A stretch of 64,000 nucleotides of DNA from Idiomarina baltica OS145 (lineage in GTDB: Bacteria > Pseudomonadota > Gammaproteobacteria > Enterobacterales > Alteromonadaceae): positions 162,658 through 226,657 of the forward strand of contig NZ_CH672405.1 in assembly GCF_000152885.1 (NCBI RefSeq), in the 5' to 3' direction. The notes beneath the pieces were generated by a model. It did not search any database. It was not told where the DNA came from and saw nothing but the letters and a program-made list of their open reading frames with translations. Position numbers and translations under genes: made by a program. Shown piece after piece: positions 45,250 through 54,642 of the stretch (the first letter of the stretch is position 1; each line of letters starts with the position of its first letter).

Positions 45250-47265
45250 TTAAGCGTGCCAGCCGAGTTCTTGAGCACGCTGTTGAGCTTGCTTTGGAAC
45301 ATCGGTTGCGACGAAGTGATGATGTAACACTTGTACACCGAGCATATGGTTGATAACTGCATCAAGCTGTACTTGCTCTTCAGCGGTGACATCACTTGAG
45401 CTGTGACGCGCAAACACGGCTTGTACCGCATCAAAATCGAGTAAGCCCGCATCCTTTACCGCTTGCTCACTCAAAAACTCCTCCGCTAAACGTTCTACTG
45501 CTTTCCATTTTTCGGGATCGGTATGCGCAGGTGGCGCCATAAATGCAAACTTTTCGCGTTTATAGAGCGTTTCCGGCAACAAGCCTTTCATCGCTTCACG
45601 CAATACATATTTCTCCTTGTTACCTTTTATGCGTAAATGCGGAGGCACCGTAAAGGCGTATTCTGCTAAGTGATGATCGAGAAACGCAGGTCGCGCTTCC
45701 ATTGAGTTAGCCATATCCACGCGGTCCCCGCCCCATGTTAGAATTTGCCCCTCTAACATGGTTTTAATCCACACGTACTGTGCGCGATCAAGTGGGTGTC
45801 GTCCGGCCAAATAAGTTTCATCTAGCGTATCCGCTATTGCCTGACCCGGGTCATAGTTCCCTAATTGCTTCTGTAGATCCCTGTTAATAAGCGGTTTAGC
45901 GACGCTACTGCAAGAGAGCCAAGGCTGTACACAGCTCGGCGTGAAGCCCACTTTTTTATTCAAAGCGTCGCTGCTGAATTCTTCTCGAGCCAGCATTGCC
46001 CCTTTAAACAACTGATTATTTTTTTCCAGTAGCTTTTGCCACTCGAGGCGCTCAATTTCGGGTAGATGATCGAGGCCATGCAAAAACATATCCTTGCGAA
46101 ACGCTGGATAACCGGCAAATAGCTCATCCGAGCCCTCACCCGTCATAACGACTTTATAACCCGCCTCATGCACTTCCTGACTCATCAGGTACTTGGCAAC
46201 ACCCAGCGTGTTGTAGATCGTCCGCTCGGTATGCCATAGGGTTTTTACAAAATGATCGTACAAATCATTCGCCTTGAGCGCCATAATGTGATGGTCAGCG
46301 TCAGTCGCCTCGGCCATTTCACGCGCAATGGGCGTCTCGTCATAGTCGTCCGAATCAAATCCAATAGTGAACGCCTTAACTGAGGTTTGGGTCGATGCCG
46401 ATGCAAGACCCAAGATCGAGCATGAGTCGATGCCTCCCGAGAGATAGCAGCCTACGGGTACATCAGCGGTCATACGATGCTGTACCGCCTCTAAGAGCTT
46501 TTCACGCACGCCCTCGACATATTCTGTCTCATCGACCTCATCACCGGGGTAGTCGTGTTCATTAGGAAAATCCACGTCCCAGTACTTCAGCGTATCGATA
46601 TTGAGTGTGCCATTATTACGTTTGATTTTAACCACTTGCCCAGGCTGCACTTGATGAACTCCTTCAAATGCCGTTGAACCGGGCACCATCACTTGAATCA
46701 GTTGGTGGTATAAGCCCTCAGCAGAAAACGCCCGCTTTACTTGCGGATGAGCGAATAGCACTTTCAACTCCGATCCAAAAACGACACCTTCGTCTGTCTC
46801 AGTCCAGTAAAGGGGCTTAATACCAAAACGGTCACGCACTAAATAAAGTGCATCTTCGTCTTTATCATACAAGCCAAATGCAAACTCACCCCGTAGTTCC
46901 TTTAATGTGGCTTCGAGGCCATAGCGTTCAAATAGATGAAGTACGATTTCAGAATCGCTTTTCGTTCTAAAACGCGCCCCCCGTGCCGTCAAATCGGCTC
47001 GAATACGTTTGAAATCATAAAACTCACCGTTGTGAGTTAGCATCAGTCGTTCATCAGCAGACAAAAAAGGTTGCTTAGCACGCTCTTCATCTAAGTCAAT
47101 AATCGATAACCGAGCATGACTAAAACCAATCCCCTGCTCCGATTGTATGTGATAGCCATATCCATCAGGACCCCGATGATGCATTATCGCAGCCATATTG
47201 ACCAAGGTCTGAGCGTCGATAGGATCATTGACGCGGTGATTGAATACTCCAGCAATTCCGCACAT
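45250..47265 (-). CDS. AsnB-type glutamine-dependent amidotransferase (asparagine synthetase family)
   Basis: 671 residues. N-terminal class II glutaminase with the catalytic Cys2 (MCGIAGVFNHRVN), HHRGPDGYGYH and LTHNGEFYDF; C-terminal synthetase with the ATP PP-loop YLSGGIDSCSILG near 270-282 and MTGEGSDELFAGYP. All catalytic groups are present, so an ATP- and Gln-dependent amidation is expected. Asparagine synthesis is one option, but the gene is the last of an operon with a divergent carbamoyltransferase and a solute symporter, and related AsnO enzymes amidate other carboxylates in compatible-solute synthesis. It is larger than E. coli AsnB (554). The start is 17 nt after the carbamoyltransferase stop. 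Confidence 0.85.
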   Translation of the reverse strand: MCGIAGVFNHRVNDPIDAQTLVNMAAIMHHRGPDGYGYHIQSEQGIGFSHARLSIIDLDEERAKQPFLSADERLMLTHNGEFYDFKRIRADLTARGARFRTKSDSEIVLHLFERYGLEATLKELRGEFAFGLYDKDEDALYLVRDRFGIKPLYWTETDEGVVFGSELKVLFAHPQVKRAFSAEGLYHQLIQVMVPGSTAFEGVHQVQPGQVVKIKRNNGTLNIDTLKYWDVDFPNEHDYPGDEVDETEYVEGVREKLLEAVQHRMTADVPVGCYLSGGIDSCSILGLASASTQTSVKAFTIGFDSDDYDETPIAREMAEATDADHHIMALKANDLYDHFVKTLWHTERTIYNTLGVAKYLMSQEVHEAGYKVVMTGEGSDELFAGYPAFRKDMFLHGLDHLPEIERLEWQKLLEKNNQLFKGAMLAREEFSSDALNKKVGFTPSCVQPWLSCSSVAKPLINRDLQKQLGNYDPGQAIADTLDETYLAGRHPLDRAQYVWIKTMLEGQILTWGGDRVDMANSMEARPAFLDHHLAEYAFTVPPHLRIKGNKEKYVLREAMKGLLPETLYKREKFAFMAPPAHTDPEKWKAVERLAEEFLSEQAVKDAGLLDFDAVQAVFARHSSSDVTAEEQVQLDAVINHMLGVQVLHHHFVATDVPKQAQQRAQELGWHA

Positions 47266-47282
47266 CTTCGTTTTTCCTTGTG

Positions 47283-48350
47283 TTATACGACATCGATAAC
47301 GCGCTCAGCGCGTTGAACCATACACGTAAGTAGCGCCATCCTCAAAAACACCGCACCTCGAGCTTGGCTGAAATACCAGTTATGCGGTGTATGATCGAGA
47401 TCCGTTGCTAGCTCAGGTCCACGAGCCAATGGGTGTAAAATAATAGCGTCTTCTTTCAAAGGCGACTGTGCATCCAAACTAAACGACTTACCATACGTAT
47501 TGAATGTCTCTCCCTCCCAAGATATCGCATTGATGTAGACCACATCGATATCTGGCAACGTTGCATTCAAATCAGTCGACGTCCGCACATGAATGCCTGC
47601 TTGCTCTATCTGCTCTCTTTGCTGTTCAGCAAATAGATGCTCTGATACAGAGTCATCATGAATAATGACCAACTCTTTAATCGCATCCGGAAATTTGAGT
47701 AAACTTTTTATCAGGCTCCTAACAGTTCGCATTCTATTGGGGACACCAATAATACCCACACTCACCGCGTGTTGTTTAGCATCGGCTGTCGTTAGTTCTG
47801 GTTTCCATTTAAACAAGGCATAAAGGTCAGCTAGCGCCTGCGTTGGATGCTCATCACATCCATTACCTGCATTGATGATCGGTATTCTCAACGAATCGAT
47901 CATTTCCTCTAACGAGGACTCGTTGTTATCTCTTAGTACGACACAGTCGCCATAGTTATTAAACATTTCAGCGACATCGGCGAGGCATTCTCCCTTAGCA
48001 ATCCCAGTAGTAGAGCGATCAGTGATCGACATAATATCGCCGCCTAAACGGTGCCAAGCACTCTCAAATGAGAGTCGCGTGCGCGTACTCGGCTCATAGA
48101 AGGCAGAAATTAAGATTTTGCCCTGCAACGACGTGCTAAAACGTCGTGGATTGGCCTCGTACTTTGCTGCGAGTCGAAACAACTGCAACATACCATTTTG
48201 TGTAAACTGATCCGACGAAACAATGTGTTGATTAGCCAGTTTCAACAGGTAATCACCATCCTCTTGAATCGCTCTTAGCAATGCTTTGGGATGTGCGTCG
48301 CCGCACACGTCAGGTCTGTCCCGCTCAAAGGAAACATCCTTTATATTCAT
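47283..48350 (-). CDS. Aspartate/ornithine carbamoyltransferase-family protein with altered acceptor site
   Basis: 355 residues with an N-terminal extension of about 40-50 residues relative to E. coli PyrB. Carbamoyl-phosphate residues are kept: STRTR at 88-92, Lys119 in AKGE, Arg140, HPTQ at 168-171 and Arg208. The aspartate-binding loop is not: where E. coli has TRVQKER (Arg229, Gln231) this protein has NAISWEG (274-280), and the HPLPR loop is HPLAR (306-310), with Pro268 replaced by Ala. It is neither OTCase (no HCLP). I therefore expect carbamoyl transfer to a different amine. There is no pyrI next to it; neighbours are AsnB-type and symporter genes. Confidence 0.8.
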   Translation of the reverse strand: MNIKDVSFERDRPDVCGDAHPKALLRAIQEDGDYLLKLANQHIVSSDQFTQNGMLQLFRLAAKYEANPRRFSTSLQGKILISAFYEPSTRTRLSFESAWHRLGGDIMSITDRSTTGIAKGECLADVAEMFNNYGDCVVLRDNNESSLEEMIDSLRIPIINAGNGCDEHPTQALADLYALFKWKPELTTADAKQHAVSVGIIGVPNRMRTVRSLIKSLLKFPDAIKELVIIHDDSVSEHLFAEQQREQIEQAGIHVRTSTDLNATLPDIDVVYINAISWEGETFNTYGKSFSLDAQSPLKEDAIILHPLARGPELATDLDHTPHNWYFSQARGAVFLRMALLTCMVQRAERVIDVV

Positions 48351-48354
48351 ACAG

Positions 48355-48477
48355 TTACCATATTGATTTAGAAAAATAATCTTTTAAAAACAGACCGATG
48401 AGTACCACCGGCGCTAATACTGTGAGTATGAGCGCCCCCGTGACCAATAAATAAAATGCAGTTTCTGAAATAATCAT
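48355..48477 (-). CDS. 40-residue symporter-associated membrane peptide
   Basis: A short gene read directly from the sequence: 40 residues with one hydrophobic span (YLLVTGALILTVLAPVVLIG) then a charged end FLKDYFSKSIW. Its ATG overlaps the symporter stop by 4 nt (ATGA), and AGGAG sits 8 nt upstream, inside the symporter gene. It ends 4 nt before the carbamoyltransferase ATG. Position, size and topology match the small accessory proteins encoded after sodium:solute symporters in several bacteria; whether it is needed for transport is unknown. Confidence 0.75.
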   Translation of the reverse strand: MIISETAFYLLVTGALILTVLAPVVLIGLFLKDYFSKSIW

Positions 48478-49895
48478 TGTCCATTCTCCTGCAATTCATG
48501 CCACGAAAACTGACGTTTGTTGAATACAATACCGATTGCACAAATCAGGCCTGATACAGCACAAGAAACCAATGCTGCGACGTAAAATCCAATCCAAAAA
48601 TAAGCGATCAGCCCGGCTATCGTACCTGCCGCCATCGCTATTCCAGCGAAAGTCCCTTGCAGACGTCGCCAGTAAAGCCCTATCACGATAGGCCAAATGG
48701 TGCTTGCGACAAAAGCTCCCGCAAAGTTTAACAGCGCACCCAAGGTCGCTATTCGCGGCAAGCACAAGAGCCAGGTCATCACGCCAATGCCGAGCAAGCA
48801 GTACCGATTAAACCGCATCAGTTGCTGATCAGATGCGTGCTTCTTAATTAATTTATGATAGATATCCTGAGTGACTAAGTCAGACGAGGCCGCCAGCAAA
48901 GAGTCAAGACTAGACGCCAACGCCGAGAACACAACAATAAATACCAGTATGGCACCTGTTTTGCCGAGCACCGATGCAGCAACCGCCGGCCCTATCATAT
49001 CGGCCGATGCCGGAAATATGCCCAGTTGTGGCGCGGCCAATGCAATGAATCCAGTCACAACTGGAATCGGTAGCCACAACAAGCCACCGGTTAAATAAGC
49101 TTTGTATGCGACATCCTTACGAAAGGACAAGGCTCGCGACCACCACACATTTGAGTGAAAAATTTCTCCCAATCCGAAAAATATATTATTAAACAAAAAC
49201 ATCACAGCGGCGGGAAATAGCAGATCTAATAGCTGCGGGTGCGCTTCACTCAGCTCTGTATGTATACTGGTTAAGCCCACGTTATCGATCAACCAATAAG
49301 CCACGACAGCAACACCGACGATAATAATTAAGGCTTGAATAAAGTCGGTAGCAATAACTGCGCGTAAGCCACCAAATAACGTGTAGCCCACACACATCGC
49401 CAAAATAATCGTCATGCCAATGTAATAATCCAAGCCGCTTAGTGCTTCGAGTAGAATACCGCCCGCCATACCGAGGCTCACCAGCCAACCAAAGGCATAC
49501 ACCACAGAAATTACCAAGAACACGGCCCAAGCGAAGCGACCATAGCGCAATCGGACAAAGTCGCCCGATGTGTAACCTTGCGGCAGCAATTGTTTAATTC
49601 GTTTAGCCATCGGCGCGAATAACAACAATCCCAACGCAGCAAAGGAGTACCCGACCATCCCCCATACACCTAACTGATAAGTGAGTTGAGGCGCCACCAA
49701 GGTTGTATTGCTCGTCACCCATGTCGCCATGGCGGTTGCCGCTGCGAACGCGAAACCAACATTCCGCCCGGCTAGCGCAAAGTCCTCATGAGACTTATTC
49801 TTTCGCCCGAGCCAAACACCAAAAGCAATCCATACCAAGGCAAAGCCAACGATAATGAACAGTGCAGTCTGTGTATCCAGCGCAAATTCAGTCAT
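48474..49895 (-). CDS. Sodium:solute symporter (SSS family)
   Basis: 473 residues with about 13 hydrophobic segments. Family blocks: GRKNKSHEDFALAGRNVGF at the start, AMATWVTSNTTLVAPQLTYQLG, GLRAVIATDFIQALIIIVG and SALASSLDSLLAASSDLVTQDIY near 320-345 (the sodium-site Ser-Ser-Asp region). Substrates of this family include amino acids, sugars, betaine-like solutes and carboxylates; the sequence does not fix which. It overlaps the exported-protein gene upstream by 8 nt and the accessory peptide gene downstream by 4 nt, so it is in the same operon as the carbamoyltransferase and AsnB-type enzyme. Confidence 0.9.
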   Translation of the reverse strand: MTEFALDTQTALFIIVGFALVWIAFGVWLGRKNKSHEDFALAGRNVGFAFAAATAMATWVTSNTTLVAPQLTYQLGVWGMVGYSFAALGLLLFAPMAKRIKQLLPQGYTSGDFVRLRYGRFAWAVFLVISVVYAFGWLVSLGMAGGILLEALSGLDYYIGMTIILAMCVGYTLFGGLRAVIATDFIQALIIIVGVAVVAYWLIDNVGLTSIHTELSEAHPQLLDLLFPAAVMFLFNNIFFGLGEIFHSNVWWSRALSFRKDVAYKAYLTGGLLWLPIPVVTGFIALAAPQLGIFPASADMIGPAVAASVLGKTGAILVFIVVFSALASSLDSLLAASSDLVTQDIYHKLIKKHASDQQLMRFNRYCLLGIGVMTWLLCLPRIATLGALLNFAGAFVASTIWPIVIGLYWRRLQGTFAGIAMAAGTIAGLIAYFWIGFYVAALVSCAVSGLICAIGIVFNKRQFSWHELQENGQ

Positions 49896-50358
49896 TAGCT
49901 ACCGCCTTCTTGTGTCCCATAATTAATGTCAGCAACAATAATAGAAATAGCAATGCGCCCAACAAAAACAGTGTCAACGCCTGCCAAATCGGATAGTGCT
50001 CAACAGTGACTTCAATCGCCGTTTGGCTGACCACGCGCTGTTGATGCACGGCGCGAATATAATAATGACCTGATTCGAACCCTGTCAGGGTCACTTGGTT
50101 GAAGTTGCCCATGATTGGCACGGTCTGCAGTAAGCTGGCAAAAGACTTGGATTGACTCACTTGGAGTGACAAGGGGCGTAATGTCGGCGAGACGTGATCG
50201 AGCTCAACAACGAAATAGCCCGCACGCACTTTCTCGACAGGTCCAGAAAGCACAACGGCATCCTCGCTCTGCGCCACCGCCGAACAAGATATTAATATAG
50301 ATAACAACGCAAATAGCGCTTTGTTATAGCTTTTCAGCCACACCTGAAAGCTTGTCAT
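49888..50358 (-). CDS. Unknown exported protein with one C-terminal membrane anchor, symporter operon
   Basis: 156 residues from the ATG at 50358 (weak ribosome-binding site); an upstream in-frame ATG at 50445 lacks homology and signal-peptide sense. Layout: signal segment ALFALLSILISCSAVAQ, a beta-rich domain of about 90 residues with GHYYIRAV (Ig or fibronectin-type III-like), then a C-terminal transmembrane helix TLFLLGALLFLLLLLTLIMG and a basic end. It may be an extracytoplasmic partner of the symporter, which starts 8 nt before this gene ends. It is the first gene of the operon. No family recognised with certainty. Confidence 0.6.
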   Translation of the reverse strand: MTSFQVWLKSYNKALFALLSILISCSAVAQSEDAVVLSGPVEKVRAGYFVVELDHVSPTLRPLSLQVSQSKSFASLLQTVPIMGNFNQVTLTGFESGHYYIRAVHQQRVVSQTAIEVTVEHYPIWQALTLFLLGALLFLLLLLTLIMGHKKAVAND

Positions 50359-50523
50359 AGCATGAGTTCTTATTATCTTTGACACAAATTTCAGCCTATC
50401 AGCGGTTCTCGGGCTTTTCAACTTAACTGGCTGAGTATGACGCATTGATACATAATTCTTAACAATTCGCTAATTTCAATAAAATCAGATAACTTGATAC
50501 AAACCAATTAGTTTTGAATTGCG

Positions 50524-50529
50524 TATAAT
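50524..50529 (+). promoter_or_regulatory. Consensus -10 element before the HPPK-like gene
   Basis: TATAAT in GCGTATAATC, 31 nt before the ATG. No clear -35. The 202-nt gap to the divergent operon is AT-rich. Confidence 0.45.
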
Positions 50530-50560
50530 CTTTCAATGTAATCAACCACAAAGTTAATCT

Positions 50561-50926
50561 ATGAAGTATTTATGTAGTTTAGGCTCAAATATCGAACCAG
50601 AACTCCACTTTTCTCGCGCTAAGCACTATCTTTATCAAATTTCTGATGAACTTGCTTTTACACGCGACATTCTTACCCGTCCCGTCGATATCGATACACC
50701 ACACCCTTTTCTGAATGCGTTATTCACTATCGAAACAACCCTGACAGCTCAGCAATTAAAACAACGTTTTAACGAAATTGAAGAGCAACTCGGGCGTGAC
50801 CGTGACGACCCGAATCGCAGTATCAAAGATCGTACAATTGATATTGATATCCTCGGTCCTGTCGATGAAGAGCCCGAGGTGCCTACTTATTTACAAGAGA
50901 TTGCTTACGAACTGAAGGAAGGATAA
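50561..50926 (+). CDS. Short HPPK (FolK)-like protein
   Basis: 121 residues. It has the FolK start YLCSLGSNIEPELHF, FLNALFTIETTLTAQQL, and the metal-binding DIDIL preceded by IKDRT (E. coli FolK: RTLDLDIM). E. coli FolK has about 159 residues; this one stops soon after DIDIL, so the C-terminal block with the conserved His and Arg of VPHYDMKNRGFM is missing. It may be inactive, use a partner, or act on a different pterin. The next gene is a FolM-like reductase with its start 2 nt away, so both are pterin-linked by context. The cell probably has another, full FolK elsewhere. Confidence 0.8.
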   Translation: MKYLCSLGSNIEPELHFSRAKHYLYQISDELAFTRDILTRPVDIDTPHPFLNALFTIETTLTAQQLKQRFNEIEEQLGRDRDDPNRSIKDRTIDIDILGPVDEEPEVPTYLQEIAYELKEG

Positions 50927-50928
50927 TC

Positions 50929-51636
50929 ATGGCAAAGAATGTGCTGATTACTGGTGCTGGCCGACGCTTTGGCTATGAGCTAGCCAACCACCTCATTGAC
51001 GAGGGCTATCAAGTGTTCGCCCATTACAACAGCTCTAAAAACGGAGTTGAGGCGCTCGAACAGCGCGGTGCGATTCCTCTACAAGCCGATTTTAACGAGC
51101 CTAGCGCGGTACAGTCATTGATTGAGCAGATTAAAAAAAAGACCGATACGCTCGATATGTTAGTCAACAATGCATCGTGCTTTTTTGATAACGAGACTGT
51201 TGATAGCGACACCGACGCACTAGCGGCCGTTTATAATGTTCACGCGGTAGCTCCTTACTTACTCATTACTGGACTTCAGTCGCTACTCGAGCACAGTGAT
51301 AACCCTTTGGTGGTGAATATCACTGATATCTACACTGACAGTCCTTCACCGAGCTATATTGCTTACTGCGGCGCCAAAGCTGCGCTAGCGAATATGACGC
51401 AAGGGTTTGCTAAAACTTTAGCGCCCAAAATTCGGGTCAATGCCATCCAACCGGGTCCGATTCTCTTTTTACCCGACCACGATGACGCGCATCGTCAGAA
51501 GGTTATGTCCGAAACACCATTGAATGTTGAAGGCGGTTTGCAGCCGATGATAGAGACGGTCAAGTTTTTACGCGACAATCCTTTCCTTACGGGTGAGTCA
51601 ATTAAGGTTGATGGCGGGCGTTCACTGAACATCTAG
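50929..51636 (+). CDS. folM: FolM-like pteridine reductase (SDR)
   Basis: 235 residues of the SDR fold. The nucleotide-binding loop TGAGRRFGYELA carries the Arg typical of pteridine reductases (TGxxxRxG) rather than the usual TGxxxGxG. Catalytic YxxxK is in YIAYCGAKAALAN; the substrate loop is QPGPILFLPDHD. FolM in E. coli and Pseudomonas makes tetrahydromonapterin or reduces dihydrofolate. AAGGA is well placed before the ATG. It follows the HPPK-like gene and ends before a terminator. Confidence 0.82.
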   Translation: MAKNVLITGAGRRFGYELANHLIDEGYQVFAHYNSSKNGVEALEQRGAIPLQADFNEPSAVQSLIEQIKKKTDTLDMLVNNASCFFDNETVDSDTDALAAVYNVHAVAPYLLITGLQSLLEHSDNPLVVNITDIYTDSPSPSYIAYCGAKAALANMTQGFAKTLAPKIRVNAIQPGPILFLPDHDDAHRQKVMSETPLNVEGGLQPMIETVKFLRDNPFLTGESIKVDGGRSLNI

Positions 51637-51652
51637 TCTGCTTATTCTCAAT

Positions 51653-51691
51653 AAAAAAGCCGCCCGCATAGAATGTGCGGGCGGCTTTTTT
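51653..51691. terminator. Bidirectional rho-independent terminator
   Basis: AAAAAAGCCGCCCGCA-tagaatg-TGCGGGCGGCTTTTTT between the converging folM and acnA genes; long GC stem with A- and T-runs. Confidence 0.92.
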
Positions 51692-51706
51692 GTCGCTATC
51701 AAGTGC

Positions 51707-54382
51707 TTATTTCTTTTCGAGCATTTGACGCAGTACGTAATGCAAGATACCGCCGTTTTTGTAGTACTTCATCTCATTTGAAGTATCAATGCGGCATTTA
51801 GCTTGGAATTCTACTTCCTTGCCATCTTTACCTTTCGCAACGACATCGAGCATCTGCCCTGGTTTAAGGTCTTTATTTAAACCTTTGATTGAGATGGTTT
51901 CATCGCCTGTCAAGCCATGCGCTTCAACGCCTTGACCGTCTTCAAACTGCAACGGTAAGACACCCATACCAATCAGGTTAGAGCGGTGGATCCGCTCATA
52001 ACTTTCGGCAATCACGGCTTTGACACCCAATAACCGCGTACCTTTCGCTGCCCAGTCACGGCTTGAGCCAGTACCGTACTCTTTACCGGCGAGCACAACC
52101 AACGGCGTGTCGTTCTCGATGTACTTCATTGCTGCATCGTAAATCGACATTTCCTCGCCAGTCGGAATGTACTTGGTGAAACCACCTTCAACGCCATCAA
52201 GCATTTGGTTTTTGATGCGAATGTTACCAAAGGTACCGCGCATCATGACCTCGTGATTACCGCGACGAGAGCCATACGAGTTAAAGTCTTTCACTTCTAC
52301 ACCATTTTCTTGCAGGTAACGACCTGCTGGCGAGTCCGGTTTAATCGAACCGGCTGGTGAGATATGGTCAGTCGTGATCGAGTCAGCAAACACTGCAAGC
52401 ACATTGGCATCTTCGATGTCGCTTGGATCAGCCAACGGCTCATTAATGTCGTCAAAGAATGGTGGATTTTTCACATAGGTTGAATCATCCTGCCAATCAT
52501 AGGTTTTACCTTCCGCGACTTTAATAGAACGCCACTCTTCATCACCTTTAAAGACTTCGCCATATTCCTTACGGAACATTTCGTTATCAACCGTCTTAAC
52601 GGCTTCGGCAATTTCAGAACTGCTTGGCCAGATGTCTTTTAACATCACATCGTTACCGTCTTTATCTTTACCGAGCGGATCTTTGCTCAGATCGGTACGC
52701 GTTGTACCTGATAAAGCATAAGCCACGACCAACGGTGGTGAAGCCAACCAGTTTGCTTTCACATCCGGGTGAACACGACCTTCAAAGTTACGGTTACCCG
52801 ATAGCACTGACGATACCGTCAAATCACCCTCGTTGATCGCATCACTGATCTCGTCATCTAACGGACCTGAGTTACCGATACATGTAGTACAGCCGTAGCC
52901 AACTAGATGGAAGCCGAGCTCTTCAAGGTACGGCGTTAGACCGGCTTTCGCCAAGTAGTCAGTTACCACTTTAGAGCCTGGCGCAAATGAAGACTTAACC
53001 CAAGGCTGGCGAATAAGACCTTTTTCAACCGCTTTCTTAGCGAGCAAACCTGCCGCCATCAACACACTGGGGTTTGATGTATTGGTACAGGACGTAATTG
53101 CAGCTATCACAACATCGCCGTGAGAAAGCTCAAAGTCTTGGCCTTTCACCGGAACCGACTTATCTTTTTCGTTGGCTTTGCCGTTAGTCTCTAAGATGAG
53201 ATCAAAGTTGCTACCCAGTTGCTCCATGTTCACACGGTCTTGTGGACGCTTAGGTCCCGCAAGCGATGCGCGCACTTCACTCAGATCCAACTCAAGCGTA
53301 TCAGTAAACTCTGGCTCGTTGTCATTGCTACGCCACAAGCCTTGCTCTTTACAGTAGGACTCAACCAGCGCCAGCGTCTCTTCATCACGTCCTGACAAAC
53401 GCATGTAGTTGATAGTTTCTTCATCTACTGGAAAAAAGCCACAGGTCGCACCGTATTCTGGCGACATGTTTGAAATGGTTGCACGGTCCGCCAGTGGCAA
53501 GTTATCCAAACCTGGACCATAAAATTCAACGAATTTACCCACTACGCCTTTCTCGCGTAGCATTTGCGTTACCGTCAACACTAAGTCAGTTGCCGTCACG
53601 CCCTCGTTCAGCTTGCCTGTCATACGGAAACCGACAACTTCCGGAATCAACATTGACACCGGTTGTCCGAGCATAGCGGCTTCGGCTTCGATACCGCCAA
53701 CACCCCAGCCTAATACGCCAAGCGCGTTGATCATGGTGGTGTGAGAATCCGTACCAACTAACGTATCTGGGTACGCAACGGTTTTCCCATTTTCTTCTTT
53801 GGTCCAAACACTCTTACCAAGATACTCAAGGTTGACTTGGTGACAAATGCCGGTGCCCGGCGGTACAACGCGGAAGTTTTCAAACGCTTTCTGCCCCCAA
53901 CGTAGGAACTCATAGCGCTCTTTATTACGCTCCATCTCGATGCGAACGTTTTCTTTGAACGCCTCGGGGGACGCGTACTTATCAACCATCACTGAGTGGT
54001 CAATAACCAAGTCGACAGGCGAGAGCGGATTGATTTGTTCAGGGTTCTGCCCTGCGTTACTGACCGCATCACGCATCGCTGCCAAATCAACAATGCCTGG
54101 CACGCCTGTAAAATCCTGCATCAGGACACGTGCTGGACGATATTGGATTTCGCGATCAATTTTGCGCTCTTTCAACCAGTCCGCCATTGCAGAAAGGTCT
54201 TCACGAGTGACGGTTTCCCCATCTTCGTTACGAAGTAGATTTTCTAACAGTACTTTCATTGAAGCGGGCAATTTATCGATATTGCCGAGCTCCTTGGCTG
54301 CTTTCGGTAAACTGTAATACTCGTACGAGTTACCATTAACATCCAATGTACTTAACGTATTCAGACTGTCTTTGCCTGACAT
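51707..54382 (-). CDS. acnA: Aconitate hydratase A
   Basis: 891 residues, AcnA/IRP1 type. Interconverts citrate and isocitrate with a [4Fe-4S] cluster; the ligand cysteines are in [13 protein letters not shown] and [14 protein letters not shown]. Other marks: [66 protein letters not shown] and [10 protein letters not shown]. It starts [17 protein letters not shown] and aligns with E. coli AcnA throughout. It is alone here, with a terminator after it and a 260-nt gap before it shared with divergent tesB. Confidence 0.97.
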   Translation of the reverse strand: MSGKDSLNTLSTLDVNGNSYEYYSLPKAAKELGNIDKLPASMKVLLENLLRNEDGETVTREDLSAMADWLKERKIDREIQYRPARVLMQDFTGVPGIVDLAAMRDAVSNAGQNPEQINPLSPVDLVIDHSVMVDKYASPEAFKENVRIEMERNKERYEFLRWGQKAFENFRVVPPGTGICHQVNLEYLGKSVWTKEENGKTVAYPDTLVGTDSHTTMINALGVLGWGVGGIEAEAAMLGQPVSMLIPEVVGFRMTGKLNEGVTATDLVLTVTQMLREKGVVGKFVEFYGPGLDNLPLADRATISNMSPEYGATCGFFPVDEETINYMRLSGRDEETLALVESYCKEQGLWRSNDNEPEFTDTLELDLSEVRASLAGPKRPQDRVNMEQLGSNFDLILETNGKANEKDKSVPVKGQDFELSHGDVVIAAITSCTNTSNPSVLMAAGLLAKKAVEKGLIRQPWVKSSFAPGSKVVTDYLAKAGLTPYLEELGFHLVGYGCTTCIGNSGPLDDEISDAINEGDLTVSSVLSGNRNFEGRVHPDVKANWLASPPLVVAYALSGTTRTDLSKDPLGKDKDGNDVMLKDIWPSSSEIAEAVKTVDNEMFRKEYGEVFKGDEEWRSIKVAEGKTYDWQDDSTYVKNPPFFDDINEPLADPSDIEDANVLAVFADSITTDHISPAGSIKPDSPAGRYLQENGVEVKDFNSYGSRRGNHEVMMRGTFGNIRIKNQMLDGVEGGFTKYIPTGEEMSIYDAAMKYIENDTPLVVLAGKEYGTGSSRDWAAKGTRLLGVKAVIAESYERIHRSNLIGMGVLPLQFEDGQGVEAHGLTGDETISIKGLNKDLKPGQMLDVVAKGKDGKEVEFQAKCRIDTSNEMKYYKNGGILHYVLRQMLEKK

Positions 54383-54642
54383 AGTACTCTCCCGTTCGCT
54401 CTTGCGTTAGTTAAGCTGATAGGTTTTTATTAATATAGTCAATGAGGCTAGGTTCAACCAAGCCTTTTAATTTATGCAAACATATTGCGCTGTAAAGAGC
54501 TACCAACAAGCGCTCAAATTTCACTCATAACCATCTATTTTTACGAATAATTGTGTCTATATAAGTAGTGATTAAAGACTAAATCAGATCATTTCGTTAA
54601 ACTAACTGCATTGATATTAATCATAAACAAAGGAAATAGGCA

